Positions 10,790-21,998 of a stretch of DNA of 64,000 nt are shown in pieces (the first letter of the stretch is position 1; each line of letters opens with the position of its first letter). The translations under genes were made by a program, and so were the position numbers. This DNA is from an uncultured Enterobacterales bacterium. Its GTDB lineage: Bacteria > Pseudomonadota > Gammaproteobacteria > Enterobacterales > CALYQQ01. The notes beneath the pieces were generated by a model. It did not search any database, had not been told where the DNA came from, and saw nothing but the letters and a program-made list of their open reading frames with translations. Location of the stretch: the NCBI GenBank assembly GCA_945288535.1, contig CALYQQ010000018.1, positions 1-64,000 on the forward strand, read 5' to 3'.

Positions 10790-12703
10790 ATGATTATATT
10801 TTCTTCGTTACAAGTTCGTCGAGGTGTTCGTGTTCTGTTAGATAATAGCAGTGCAACAATTAACCCTGGTCAAAAAGTTGGATTAGTCGGAAAAAATGGT
10901 TGTGGTAAATCAACGCTATTTTCCTTATTAAAAGGGGAGCTAGACGCTGATGCAGGAAATGTGACTATACCACCTAATTGGGTTATGGCTTGGGTTAATC
11001 AGGAAACTCCTGCATCAGATATACCCGCAATTGAATATGTTATTGATGGTGATCGTGAGTTTCGCCAAATAGAACAGCAATTGAGTTTGGCCTATGAACG
11101 TAATGATGGTAATGAAATAGGCATATTACATAGCAAACTTGATGTTATTCAGGCATGGGATATTCAGGCGCGAGCAGCGGCTTTACTTGATGGTCTCGGT
11201 TTTACGCAGCAGCAATTACAACAACCCGTACGTAATTTTTCGGGGGGTTGGAGAATGCGCCTTAATTTAGCCCAAGCACTTATTTGTCGCGCGGATTTAT
11301 TATTACTTGATGAACCAACAAATCACCTTGATTTAGATGCAGTTATTTGGTTAGAAAAATGGCTACAATCTTTTACGGGTACTCTGATATTAATTTCCCA
11401 TGATCGTGATTTTCTTGATCCGATTATTAATAAAGTATTACATATTGAACAGCAGCAATTATTTGAATATAGCGGTAATTATTCCTCGTTTGAGCGACAA
11501 CGAGCAGCAAAGTTAGCTCAACAACAATCACTTTATCAACAACAGCAAGCCAGAGTTGCCCATTTGCAAAGCTATATTGATCGTTTTCGTGCAAAAGCAA
11601 GCAAAGCTAGACAAGCTCAAAGTCGTATTAAAATGCTAGAAAGAATGGAAATGATTGCTTCTGCACATGTGGATAATCCTTTTCACTTTAATTTTAGAAA
11701 GCCTGATAGCCTACCTAGCCCATTATTAAAGTTAAATAATGTTAGTGTTGGCTATGCTGATAAATTAATTTTAAATAAAATTAAATTAAATTTAGTACCT
11801 GGTTCAAGAATTGGCTTATTAGGAAAAAATGGGGCAGGTAAATCAACATTAGTCAAATTATTAGCGGGAACATTGGCTCCGCTGCAAGGTGAAGTAAGCT
11901 TAGCTAAAGAGATAAAACTTGGATATTTTGCTCAGCACCAATTGGAATATTTACGTGCGGATCAGACTCCTCTTTGGCATATGATGTCATTAGCTCCACA
12001 AGAAAAAGAACAAGTACTGCGTAATTTTCTTGGTGGGTTTGGTTTTCGGGGTGATAAAGTTAATGAAATAACAGAATATTTTTCAGGTGGTGAGAAAGCA
12101 CGTTTAGTACTTGCCTTAATTGTCTGGCAGCGCCCAAATTTATTATTACTGGATGAACCGACCAACCATTTAGATTTAGATATGCGTCAAGCATTAACAG
12201 ATGCATTATTAGATTTTGAAGGGGCGCTTATTTTGGTTTCTCATGATCGACATCTATTACGTGCCACGACCGATGAATTTTATTTAGTTCATAATGGACA
12301 AGTTGCCCCTTTTGAGGGTGATTTAACGGATTATCAGCATTGGCTTACAGAACAACAAAAGCAACGATCTGGTAGCGTATCTAAAGTTGTTGAAGAAGTT
12401 AACCATGAACCTGCAGAAAATAAAAAGGATAAAAAGCGTCGTGAAGCTGATTTACGCATGCAAACACAACCCTTACGCAAACAATTAGAAAAATGTGAAC
12501 AGCAGATGATGGCCCTTGAACAACAACTTAATGATATTGAGACTAAATTAGCAACTAATCATTTATATGAGGCGGCCTACAAAAAAGAATTAACCGATTT
12601 ACTCGAGCAACAAGTTTTATTAAAACATAAAAAAGAAGAAATGGAATTAGAATGGTTTGATCTTCATGATAAACTTGATAAAACTATTCAACTATTCAAC
12701 TAA
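10790..12703 (+). CDS. yheS: ABC-F family ATPase YheS
   Basis: A 637-residue protein with two ATP-binding cassettes and no membrane segments. Cassette 1 has Walker A GLVGKNGCGKST (about 32-43) and signature FSGGW. Cassette 2 has GLLGKNGAGKST (about 343) and FSGGEKAR. Both have DEPTNHLDLD. They are joined by a long charged linker (about 240-290) that reaches into the ribosome in this family. A C-terminal coiled-coil covers about 540-637. ABC-F proteins act on stalled ribosomes at the E site. No clear Shine-Dalgarno sequence precedes the ATG, but the N-terminus matches the family. Confidence 0.95.
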   Translation: MIIFSSLQVRRGVRVLLDNSSATINPGQKVGLVGKNGCGKSTLFSLLKGELDADAGNVTIPPNWVMAWVNQETPASDIPAIEYVIDGDREFRQIEQQLSLAYERNDGNEIGILHSKLDVIQAWDIQARAAALLDGLGFTQQQLQQPVRNFSGGWRMRLNLAQALICRADLLLLDEPTNHLDLDAVIWLEKWLQSFTGTLILISHDRDFLDPIINKVLHIEQQQLFEYSGNYSSFERQRAAKLAQQQSLYQQQQARVAHLQSYIDRFRAKASKARQAQSRIKMLERMEMIASAHVDNPFHFNFRKPDSLPSPLLKLNNVSVGYADKLILNKIKLNLVPGSRIGLLGKNGAGKSTLVKLLAGTLAPLQGEVSLAKEIKLGYFAQHQLEYLRADQTPLWHMMSLAPQEKEQVLRNFLGGFGFRGDKVNEITEYFSGGEKARLVLALIVWQRPNLLLLDEPTNHLDLDMRQALTDALLDFEGALILVSHDRHLLRATTDEFYLVHNGQVAPFEGDLTDYQHWLTEQQKQRSGSVSKVVEEVNHEPAENKKDKKRREADLRMQTQPLRKQLEKCEQQMMALEQQLNDIETKLATNHLYEAAYKKELTDLLEQQVLLKHKKEEMELEWFDLHDKLDKTIQLFN

Positions 12704-12734
12704 TAAATAGCATTTAACGCAACTTTTATAAGTA

Positions 12735-12775
12735 AATGCTAAAGCAGATTAAGTTGCTTTAGCATTATTTAATTA
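12735..12775 (+). terminator. Terminator-like hairpin after yheS
   Basis: A perfect 12-bp stem, AATGCTAAAGCA (12735-12746) and TGCTTTAGCATT (12755-12766), with an 8-nt loop, followed by ATTTAATT. It starts 32 bp after the yheS stop. The stem is AT-rich and the U-run interrupted, so confidence is moderate. Confidence 0.65.
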
Positions 12776-12961
12776 GTTATGATTATTGTGATATTATGTT
12801 CTTCTAAAAAGTAATTTTTATTGCTTAATGTTACCATTACGAAAAATACATTATAATTGATTCTTTATTTATTTCATTTAAAGATGAATTAATTCATACC
12901 TATCTATTTTAGTAAGATAAAATTAATTAGTTATTAATTAAGTAATATCAAAGAAATTGTG

Positions 12962-13003
12962 TTAAATAAATGCATTAAATTATCATTTAATGCATTTATT
13001 TAA
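12962..13003. repeat. Perfect 18-bp inverted repeat in a gene-free region
   Basis: TTAAATAAATGCATTAAA (12962-12979), 6-nt loop TTATCA, then the exact reverse complement (12986-13003). It is followed by AT-rich DNA without a T-run. It is about 260 bp beyond yheS and unrelated to any visible gene. Function unknown. Confidence 0.6.
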
Positions 13004-13722
13004 TATTAATTTGTTAAATTTTATGTATAAACTATAAAAAAACAAAAGTGCTAAGTAATAATTTTTTAAAATTAATGTAAAATAATATTACTATAATACT
13101 CGACTTAACAATAAAAATATAAACAAACATAAAATAGATAAATCAATCATAGCTAGAATTAAAAATAGTATGCAATCTTGATGTAATATTTGATAAAAGT
13201 ATTAATGCTCTTTTAAATAATCAATCTGTTACATTAAATCGTTATATATTAAAAATAAGAAAATTTATTTTTTAGGAAGATAAATATTCTCTTATATAAT
13301 TCGAAAGAAATAAAATGATATCCAATTACTATTAAAACAATTAGAAAAATTAACTTGCTAAATGATGAAACAAATGAATAAGATAATATCTTTTCTACTA
13401 AAGATTCTTATTTTGGGAACAAGTAAATAGTATTTGAATATCAAAATTTTTTTACACGATTAAATGTTTTTACAAGTGTAAATTTAATAACTCCTTCGAT
13501 TGCTTGTTTCTCAAGATAAAAAAGCTAATCAGTAACTATTAAGTGATTGCGTATTTAGATAAAGCATAGCAGATTTTTTATTAGGAAAAATTTATCTAGC
13601 ATGCTTAAATTAACTGAATTTAAGGATGAAGAATTAACCCATTAATAGTATCAAAGCAGCATTTTTACGCAAATATTATAGGCGTAATAGATTTAAGTGA
13701 ATAAAATATTGTTAGATACTAT
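13004..13722. other. AT-rich gene-free region
   Basis: About 720 bp with stop codons in all frames and very low GC. No protein family could be recognised in short open fragments. It may be the remains of genes lost between yheS and yheT, which are adjacent in E. coli; the neighbouring exporter gene also sits in this insertion. Confidence 0.45.
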
Positions 13723-14325
13723 TTATAACCAAATTAATAAAGCACATAAAGCAGTTAATAGCCCCATTAAACCATTAAAAATACACCATGTCTTTTTTCG
13801 GCATAATAAATGTCCTATTATCGAACCAAAGGTTAACCAAATCAAACCAGCAATAATATTAACAATAAAAATAACTAGTGAAATTAATAAGCTAGAAGAG
13901 AGGTAATATGGGGCCGGTAAATTGTAAGTAGCTACAGCACCTAATCCCATTAACCACGCTTTAGGATTGAGAAGCTGAAGTAATCCTGCTTGATACCAGG
14001 ATACGGGTTGATTATCAACAGTGTCTGTTTGGCATTGCTGATAATCCGATGTAGCAATCTTCCAAGCAATCCATAACATATATAAACTGCCTAGGAGTTT
14101 TAACGTGTTATGAATTATTGGAAAAGTCAAAATCAATCCACCAATGCCAGCAATACTTAACCAAACAACTGTTTGCATACCAATAACAATACCAACAATA
14201 ACAACTAATGAGCGGAAAAACCCAAAGTTTGCGCCTGAGGTAGTAAGTAGAAGATTATTAGGACCTGGTGTTATTGCCGTAATCCATATAAAACCTAACA
14301 TTGACAGAAACCAACTAAATGTCAT
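13723..14325 (-). CDS. LysE/RhtB family amino-acid exporter
   Basis: A 200-residue inner-membrane protein with about six hydrophobic helices and the family signature TAITPGPNNLLLTTSGANFG near residues 17-36. LysE/RhtB proteins export amino acids or related metabolites by proton exchange; the substrate cannot be told from sequence. Closest in style to EamB-like members. It lies between yheS and yheT, where E. coli has no such gene, and is divergent from yheT with 95 bp between starts. Confidence 0.88.
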   Translation of the reverse strand: MTFSWFLSMLGFIWITAITPGPNNLLLTTSGANFGFFRSLVVIVGIVIGMQTVVWLSIAGIGGLILTFPIIHNTLKLLGSLYMLWIAWKIATSDYQQCQTDTVDNQPVSWYQAGLLQLLNPKAWLMGLGAVATYNLPAPYYLSSSLLISLVIFIVNIIAGLIWLTFGSIIGHLLCRKKTWCIFNGLMGLLTALCALLIWL

Positions 14326-14420
14326 TTTTTATATATTCCTTATCTATTAGTCAGCCATATAATAATTACTTTGAATGATATAATATTATCTGCGTAAATT
14401 TACATCATTAAGTAGACAAT

Positions 14421-15425
14421 ATGAATAATAATAAATTTATACCTCATAACAGGTTACTTAATCCACATTTACAGACGCTTTTACCTCGGATTATTCGTAG
14501 GACGTCAGCATTTCATCCTAGTTGGCAAAGAATAATTTTACCTGATAATGATTTTTTAGATTTAGCTTGGAGTGAGCATCCTAAGCAAGTTAAGAACCGA
14601 CCTTGTTTAGTATTATTTCATGGTATGGAGGGTAACTTTTTTAGCCCCTATATCCATGGATTAATGCAAGCTGTTAAACAATTAGGTTGGTTAAGTGTTG
14701 TTATGCATTGTCGTGGGTGTAGTGGTGAACCGAATAAAAGTAAGCGTATTTATTATGCTGGCGATACTGCTGATATCAGCTATATTTTGCAGTGGCTTGA
14801 AAATTATTTGGGTAATGTGCCTATAATGGCCGCTGGTTTTTCTCTCGGTGGGAATATGCTAGCATGTTATTTAGCTGAACAGCGAGAACATGCAAAACTA
14901 ACTGCGGCTGTCATTGTTTCGGCCCCATTTATGTTACAACCCTGTTCTTATAGACTTGAACAAGGTTTTTCACGATTTTATCACGCTTATTTATTACAAG
15001 CATTGAAAGCGAACGCAATAAGAAAATTGCAACGATATCCAGATAGCTTGCCTATTAGTATGGAACGCTTACAACGCATTAAATGGATCCGTGAATTTGA
15101 CAATTTAATTACGGCACCGATACACCATTTTTGTAATGCCGATGATTATTATCAGCAGTGTAGTGCACTATATAAACTCAAGAAAATTACTAAACCATTA
15201 TTAGTAATTCATGCAAAAGATGATCCATTCATGGCCCCAGAGGTGATCCCGACACGAGATCAATTATCATCGTCGATAACTTATCAACTTACTGACTATG
15301 GTGGCCATGTAGGATTTGTTGCTGGTAAGGGATTAACCACACAAATGTGGTTAGAACAACGCATTCCTCAATGGTTAACTTATTATTTGGATACAAGAAA
15401 TGATTATACCCTGGCAACAAATTGA
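14421..15425 (+). CDS. yheT: YheT family alpha/beta hydrolase
   Basis: A 334-residue cytosolic protein of the YheT/ABHD1-3 group. The nucleophile elbow is GFSLGG (about 141-146), an acid is in HAKDDPFM (about 274-281) and the catalytic His is in GGHVGF (about 301). Likely an esterase or lipase-like hydrolase; the substrate is unknown. Its last 26 bp overlap yheU, so the two are translationally coupled, as in other enterobacteria. Confidence 0.93.
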   Translation: MNNNKFIPHNRLLNPHLQTLLPRIIRRTSAFHPSWQRIILPDNDFLDLAWSEHPKQVKNRPCLVLFHGMEGNFFSPYIHGLMQAVKQLGWLSVVMHCRGCSGEPNKSKRIYYAGDTADISYILQWLENYLGNVPIMAAGFSLGGNMLACYLAEQREHAKLTAAVIVSAPFMLQPCSYRLEQGFSRFYHAYLLQALKANAIRKLQRYPDSLPISMERLQRIKWIREFDNLITAPIHHFCNADDYYQQCSALYKLKKITKPLLVIHAKDDPFMAPEVIPTRDQLSSSITYQLTDYGGHVGFVAGKGLTTQMWLEQRIPQWLTYYLDTRNDYTLATN

Positions 15426-15627
15426 ACCTGATACATTAATAAATATTATTGAATCGTTTGTGTTGAGAGAAGGAACTGATTATGGTGAAAAAGAAATTCC
15501 GCTAGCCAATAAAGTGGAAGAGATTTTAGAGCAAATAAAAGGAGGTAAATTGGTTATTGTTTGGTCAGAACTGCATGGTAGTGTTAATATTATGCAGAAA
15601 GAACATTTTTTGCGTGAAAATAACTAG
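15400..15627 (+). CDS. yheU: YheU family protein
   Basis: A 75-residue protein with the family motif [14 protein letters not shown] (about 16-29) and [15 protein letters not shown] towards the end. Function not established. It starts inside the 3' end of yheT (26-bp overlap). In E. coli prkB and yhfA follow before crp; both are absent here. Confidence 0.92.
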   Translation: MIIPWQQIEPDTLINIIESFVLREGTDYGEKEIPLANKVEEILEQIKGGKLVIVWSELHGSVNIMQKEHFLRENN

Positions 15628-15885
15628 ATCTGAATCGCAGCTATGCAGATTGAAAGAAATATAGCATGATAGAGTGGAAGACAATTTTGTTGTGTTATGT
15701 TAAAACAATAACGAGAAATTTGTTTTTATGTTAATTTAATATGATTAAAAATAACTGAAATGAATTGATTCGATATTTATTACTAAATGTATTAGTAAAA
15801 TAATATTATTTGAGTAAATAATAAGAATATTTTTAAAAGCTTAAACAACCATAGAATAATGACAAATAATAGAGGATGATTGCGA

Positions 15886-16518
15886 ATGGTTCTTGGCAAA
15901 ATTCAAACAGATCCAACGCTAGAATGGTTTTTGTCCCACTGCCATATCCATAAATATCCATCAAAAAGTACTTTAATCCATCAGGGAGAAAAAGCGGAAA
16001 CGCTTTACTATATTGTAAAAGGCTCCGTGGCGGTATTGATTAAAGATGAAGAAGGTAAAGAAATGATCCTATCTTATCTTAATCAAGGTGATTTTATTGG
16101 TGAACTTGGCTTATTTGAAGAGGGGCAAGAAAGAAGCGCATGGGTAAGAGCTAAAACCGCATGTGAAGTTGCAGAGATATCATACAAAAAATTTAAACAG
16201 TTAATTCAGGTTAACCCAGATATTCTGATGCGTTTATCTTCACAAATGGCAAGACGGTTGCAGGTAACGTCAGAAAAGGTTGGCAACTTAGCTTTTCTTG
16301 ATGTTACTGGTCGTATTGCTCAAACATTGCTAAATTTAGCCAAACAACCTGATGCAATGACTCATCCGGATGGTATGCAAATTAAAATTACTCGTCAGGA
16401 AATTGGGCAAATTGTCGGTTGTTCAAGAGAAACAGTCGGTCGTATCCTTAAAATGCTTGAAGATCAACGGTTAATCTCAGCCCATGGCAAAACAATTGTT
16501 GTTTTTGGTACACGTTAA
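15886..16518 (+). CDS. crp: cAMP receptor protein, global transcription regulator
   Basis: A 210-residue protein nearly identical to E. coli CRP. The cyclic-nucleotide domain covers about 1-130 ([18 protein letters not shown] is the cAMP phosphate-binding cassette), then the dimerisation helix, then a C-terminal winged HTH with recognition helix in [15 protein letters not shown]. With cAMP it activates or represses carbon-utilisation genes. The start is the ATG of [11 protein letters not shown], preceded by AGAGGA at about 9 bp; an upstream TTG two codons earlier is rejected. Confidence 0.98.
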   Translation: MVLGKIQTDPTLEWFLSHCHIHKYPSKSTLIHQGEKAETLYYIVKGSVAVLIKDEEGKEMILSYLNQGDFIGELGLFEEGQERSAWVRAKTACEVAEISYKKFKQLIQVNPDILMRLSSQMARRLQVTSEKVGNLAFLDVTGRIAQTLLNLAKQPDAMTHPDGMQIKITRQEIGQIVGCSRETVGRILKMLEDQRLISAHGKTIVVFGTR

Positions 16519-16595
16519 TAACATTGATGAATTTATTTTATAAAAAATGGCCTATTTCTAGTTAAAAAGCGTTATAGCTAGGATAATTTGTAGAT

Positions 16596-16640
16596 CACCA
16601 CCAGAAGAAAGCTAGATATTATATTGGTGGTGCTTTACTG
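16596..16640 (+). terminator. Probable intrinsic terminator of crp
   Basis: CACCACCA (16596-16603) pairs with TGGTGGTG (16625-16632), a G/C-rich 8-bp stem with a 21-nt loop, followed by CTTTACTGTTTTTTAATT. It is the only GC-rich hairpin after crp. Confidence 0.65.
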
Positions 16641-17443
16641 TTTTTTAATTATGCAGATTTAGATAGGTCATTGATTATATTACTGCTATTATCTATAAAG
16701 ATATTAAATATACTTTTGACATCTAATAAGACTATTAAATATTAACAGTATAAATCAGGGTGTAGGGAATGAGATGGTTTTTTTAGTTACCTACAAGTTA
16801 ATATCATTTCATTGAATTATCGTTATTTGCTGTCTTTTAAATTAGCTAATTGAGTTTTAAGCTATATAATAGATTTAAGAAGTTATAGATATTTTTATAT
16901 TAATAAAAAATAGTTAATATAAAATAGTAACTGATTTAATTATTCATATTTTAATAATATTATTATTTATTAAAGTAAAATATGATTTATATATATTTTT
17001 ATAAATATTAGCATTATTGAGTTATTTATAATTGCTAATTAATCAATTATCTTTATTTTAAATAATTAATAAAATATCATTTATATGATTTCATTTTATT
17101 ATTAATAACATGGTCATTTATTCGGTGGATAATAGATATTATTTTAGCATATTATTAGTTAAACTAAAATTAGTGTTAATCATAATTATTTTATATAAAT
17201 AATTTTTAATTAACTTTGTAAAAGGTTTATAAATAATAATTAAATTGTAATAATATATAACAATTATAAGCTGCATGATATATATTGTTAATTGTTTTGT
17301 GATAAATATTTTTATTAATAAAATAGTATTTTATTTATTGACTATAATAAAAAATAATTTTTCACAAAAGAATGAGATAATAAAACCTCTTTAGTTGTCA
17401 TATCCTATATACAACCTAAGATAAATTTTATTATCTCAAAAGA
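16641..17443. other. Extremely AT-rich gene-free region downstream of argD and crp
   Basis: About 800 bp, almost only A and T over long stretches, without an open frame. E. coli has yhfK here and pabA and fic beyond argD; none is present. Just after the argD stop, a 13-bp inverted repeat (17373-17385 with 17426-17438) may form a weak AT-only terminator. Confidence 0.5.
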
Positions 17444-18685
<1,242 letters not shown>

Positions 18686-18700
18686 TTACCGTTTGCTCTA

Positions 18701-18739
18701 CATGAAATAATAATCATAAAAATTGAATAAAAACTCAAT
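18701..18739 (-). promoter_or_regulatory. Double ARG box (ArgR operator) upstream of argD
   Basis: Two 18-bp imperfect palindromes, 18701-18718 (core TGAAATAATAATCA) and 18722-18739 (core TGAATAAAAACTCA, one mismatch to the TGAAT-N4-ATTCA consensus), are separated by exactly 3 bp. Paired boxes with 3-bp spacing are the known ArgR hexamer operator. They lie 37-75 bp upstream of the argD start and overlap plausible promoter elements. Confidence 0.82.
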
Positions 18740-18825
18740 TGTTTTGGTCTGTTTTTGACAATTTGTAATTGCTTTATGGTAAAAAATATTCTTGATAGAC
18801 TAACGCTATGACAAATTTAAGTTAT

Positions 18826-18852
18826 AAATAAAAAGGCCAGAATGCTCTGGCC
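18826..18852 (-). terminator. Intrinsic terminator of ppiA
   Basis: GGCCAGA (18835-18841), loop ATGC, TCTGGCC (18846-18852). On the minus strand the stem is followed by TTTTTATTT. It lies 27 bp after the ppiA stop. Confidence 0.92.
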
Positions 18853-18878
18853 AAAATACAATTTTAGATATGAGTAAC

Positions 18879-19451
18879 TTATTTAATTTCGCGTGCTTTT
18901 TTAATTACAATTGATGTTGCAGGTACATCTTGATGCATGCCGTAAGAAACAGTAACAACTTTGGCTATTTTATCTACTACATCCATACCCTCAATAACTT
19001 TACCAAAAACAGCGTAACCAGGATTTTGAGCAGAAAAGTTAAGATTATCGTTATCTTTTAAATTGATAAAAAACTGGCTCGTCGCACTATCTGGCAAACT
19101 TGATCTAGCCATTGATAAAGTCCCACGATGATTAGCCAAACCATTATTTGCTTCATTTTTTATAGGGGCTTCAGTCGATTTTTGCACCATATTTTTAGTA
19201 AAGCCACCACCTTGAATCACAAATCCAGGTATAACTCGATGAAAAATAATATTATCGTAAAAACCACTATTAACATAATTCAAAAAATTTTTGGTGGTTA
19301 TAGGTGCATTTTTTGTATCTAATTCAATAATAATATTTCCTAATGTTGTTTCTAAGAGAACATTAGGATTAGATTGCTTTGCAATAGAATTAGACGATAA
19401 GACGATAAAAGATAATATTACTGAAGTAACAAATAAAATTCGTTTTATCAT
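18879..19451 (-). CDS. ppiA: Periplasmic cyclophilin-type peptidyl-prolyl isomerase A
   Basis: A 190-residue exported protein. A signal peptide covers about residues 1-24 (hydrophobic, ending NSIA). The rest is a cyclophilin domain with [15 protein letters not shown] (catalytic Arg) and [20 protein letters not shown]. It isomerises X-Pro bonds in periplasmic proteins. Length equals E. coli PpiA. It is monocistronic, with its own terminator, between trpS and argD. Confidence 0.95.
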   Translation of the reverse strand: MIKRILFVTSVILSFIVLSSNSIAKQSNPNVLLETTLGNIIIELDTKNAPITTKNFLNYVNSGFYDNIIFHRVIPGFVIQGGGFTKNMVQKSTEAPIKNEANNGLANHRGTLSMARSSLPDSATSQFFINLKDNDNLNFSAQNPGYAVFGKVIEGMDVVDKIAKVVTVSYGMHQDVPATSIVIKKAREIK

Positions 19452-19528
19452 AGCTATCCTTGTTATTTATCGATTAATGTTAGTAGCAATGTTATTGCTT
19501 ATATGTAACTTAATAAACCTGATCGAAA

Positions 19529-20533
19529 TTAATTACGTACCACAAACCCAATCGCTTGCTGAATTTGGCGTAGTGTTTTTCTGGCGCGAGTACGTGCTTT
19601 TTCAGCACCTTCATCCATTATTTTTTGTAATAATGCTTCATCATTTCGATAGTGATGATAGCGTGCTTGAAGCGCACTAAGCATAGTCGATAATGATTCG
19701 GCTACGGCATTTTTTAGATGGCCATACATTTTACCGCTAAACTCTTCTTCAAGTACTTCAATTGATTTGTTTGATGATGCAGATAAAATATCAAGTAAAT
19801 TTGATACACCTGGTTTATTAGCAATATCATAGCGCACTACTGGTGGTTCATCTGAATCGGTTACTGCTCGCTTGATTTTTTTCGCCACTAATTTGGGATC
19901 TTCAAGTAACTCAATAATATTATTTCGATTTTCATCAGATTTAGACATTTTTTTCGATGGATCTAATAATGACATAACTCTTGCACCTGATTTAGGAATA
20001 TAAGGTTCAGGTACTTTAAACAGATCACCATAAAGTGCATTAACACGTTGAGCAATGTCACGGCTTAATTCCAGATGTTGTTTCTGATCTTCTCCTACTG
20101 GAACAAAATCAGTTTGATACAACAGAATATCAGCAGCCATTAAGACTGGGTAATTAAAAAGACCCGCATTAATATTTTCGGCATAACGTGATGATTTATC
20201 TTTAAATTGAGTCATTCTACTTAGTTCGCCAAAATAAGTATAACAATTTAATAACCAACTAAGTTCTGCATGCTCTGGTACATGAGATTGGACAAAGATA
20301 GTGCTTTTTTCTGGATCAATACCACAGGCTAAATAAAGTGCTAAGGTATTCAAGGTCGCATTATGCAATTTTTTAGGATCTTGTCTGACTGTAATTGCAT
20401 GCATATCAACAATACAATAAATACAATCATAATTATCCTGCATTTGAACCCATTGACGTAAAGCACCCATATAGTTACCAATAGTTAATTCGCCAGAAGG
20501 TTGTACACCACTAAATACAATGGGTTTGCTCAT
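19529..20533 (-). CDS. trpS: Tryptophanyl-tRNA synthetase
   Basis: A 334-residue class-I synthetase that charges tRNA-Trp. The HIGH-equivalent motif is in [13 protein letters not shown] (about 13-25) and the KMSKS loop is [10 protein letters not shown] (about 193-202). [18 protein letters not shown] is the family-typical tryptophan pocket region. In E. coli trpS ends the damX-dam-rpe-gph-trpS cluster; here gph is missing and a 647-bp gap separates trpS from rpe, so it probably has its own promoter. Confidence 0.97.
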   Translation of the reverse strand: MSKPIVFSGVQPSGELTIGNYMGALRQWVQMQDNYDCIYCIVDMHAITVRQDPKKLHNATLNTLALYLACGIDPEKSTIFVQSHVPEHAELSWLLNCYTYFGELSRMTQFKDKSSRYAENINAGLFNYPVLMAADILLYQTDFVPVGEDQKQHLELSRDIAQRVNALYGDLFKVPEPYIPKSGARVMSLLDPSKKMSKSDENRNNIIELLEDPKLVAKKIKRAVTDSDEPPVVRYDIANKPGVSNLLDILSASSNKSIEVLEEEFSGKMYGHLKNAVAESLSTMLSALQARYHHYRNDEALLQKIMDEGAEKARTRARKTLRQIQQAIGFVVRN

Positions 20534-21180
20534 TTTTGTTATTCCTACTTCTTTTAATTGAATATATTATGGTTGGGCTTAATCCAAAAATAGCTAATAT
20601 TCTACAATCATTAGCTAACAAATAATCAGAGTGACTATGGGAAGCATTTTTTACCATAAATGTATTTATATAACTTAAACTAACGATGGCAAAGTGTACA
20701 GTTTTTATCGTATCACTATTGTTGTATATTATGATAATTACTAATTAAAAAACTTGTTGAAAATAGATTGATTTCATCAAACTATTAATCTTCTAATATT
20801 GAAATAGTTTTCCTAACCATGTCACTAACCAATAGAGTGTTTAAATGTTAGTTAGCAATTAATCAGCTAAGTTGTGCTTATCATAAGAAAATAGAATATC
20901 ATCTTATTGTATTCATTCTATAAGGCGTATTTAATTTACGTTAACTTACTGTATCGTATTGTTTAATATCATTTTTGATGATAATAAACAATTGATTATC
21001 TAATAGAATAATGAGTATTTATCTTGGCGAAAGATTAAGTTAAATAACAACATTATATTGATTAATTAAGCGGTATAGAACAAGTAGAGCTTTTATCATT
21101 ATATTGTTAATGCGTTGGTGGACTCATTTGTCTATATGAATATACTATTAAAATACAAAGTAAAAGTTATTTCGCTGTAA
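20534..21180. other. Gap at the position of the lost gph gene
   Basis: 647 bp of AT-rich DNA between rpe and trpS without an open frame. In E. coli gph (phosphoglycolate phosphatase) occupies this spot. The gap is similar in size to a 3'-shortened gph, but I could not recognise any remnant of its motifs. Confidence 0.5.
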
Positions 21181-21858
21181 TTATGGTGTTATTTTGGCTA
21201 ATTCTTGTCTCATTTGATTGATAACTTCTTCATAATTAGACTGGCCAAATATTGCTGAGCCTGCAACAAACATATTCGCTCCAGCTTTTGCTATTTTAGC
21301 AATATTATCGACTTTTATACCACCATCCACTTCTAGATGAATATTTTGCCCACTTTGGTCTATACGTTGCCTAACATCTCTAAGTTTGTCTAATGTTGAG
21401 GGAATGAATGATTGCCCACCAAAGCCGGGATTAACTGACATTAATAAAATAATATCCAATTTATCCATAATATAATCAAGACAGCTTAATGATGTTGCTG
21501 GATTAATAGCCAAACCGGCTTTGCAACCAACCGATTTTATTAATTGTAAAGTACGGTCAATGTGCTCAGATGCTTCTGGGTGGAACGTAATATAACTTGC
21601 ACCTGCTTCAGCAAAATCAGGGATAATTCTATCAACAGGTTTAACCATTAAATGAACATCAATAGGGGCTGTAATCCCATAATCTCTTAATGCTTTACAA
21701 ACCATTGGTCCAATAGTTAAGTTTGGCACATAATGATTATCCATGACATCAAAATGAACAATGTCTGCACCGGAGGCTAAAACATTGGCTGTATCCTCAC
21801 CTAAGCGAGCAAAGTCAGCAGAAAGGATTGAAGGGGCAATCAAAAATTCTTTCATCAT
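21181..21858 (-). CDS. rpe: Ribulose-phosphate 3-epimerase
   Basis: A 225-residue TIM-barrel enzyme interconverting ribulose-5-phosphate and xylulose-5-phosphate in the pentose phosphate pathway. Metal and substrate residues are in [15 protein letters not shown] (6-20), [13 protein letters not shown] (about 34-46), [19 protein letters not shown] and LEVDGGI. Typical length. It lies downstream of dam in the aroK-aroB-damX-dam-rpe cluster. Confidence 0.97.
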   Translation of the reverse strand: MMKEFLIAPSILSADFARLGEDTANVLASGADIVHFDVMDNHYVPNLTIGPMVCKALRDYGITAPIDVHLMVKPVDRIIPDFAEAGASYITFHPEASEHIDRTLQLIKSVGCKAGLAINPATSLSCLDYIMDKLDIILLMSVNPGFGGQSFIPSTLDKLRDVRQRIDQSGQNIHLEVDGGIKVDNIAKIAKAGANMFVAGSAIFGQSNYEEVINQMRQELAKITP

Positions 21859-21998
21859 GGTCTCCTACAATTAGGCAGTATTGATTCACATGTGGGTAAT
21901 GTTATTAATATTATGTTAACAAACACTATCCTACTAACAATATTGCATACTCATTATGTATAATTTTTAAAAATAGAAATCTTATTACTCATTTGCTA

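Noticed and set aside
17373-17438. 13-bp inverted repeat after argD as a firm terminator
   Set aside because: Stem is almost all A/T with a 40-nt loop; such repeats arise easily by chance in this DNA, so it is only mentioned in the gap entry.
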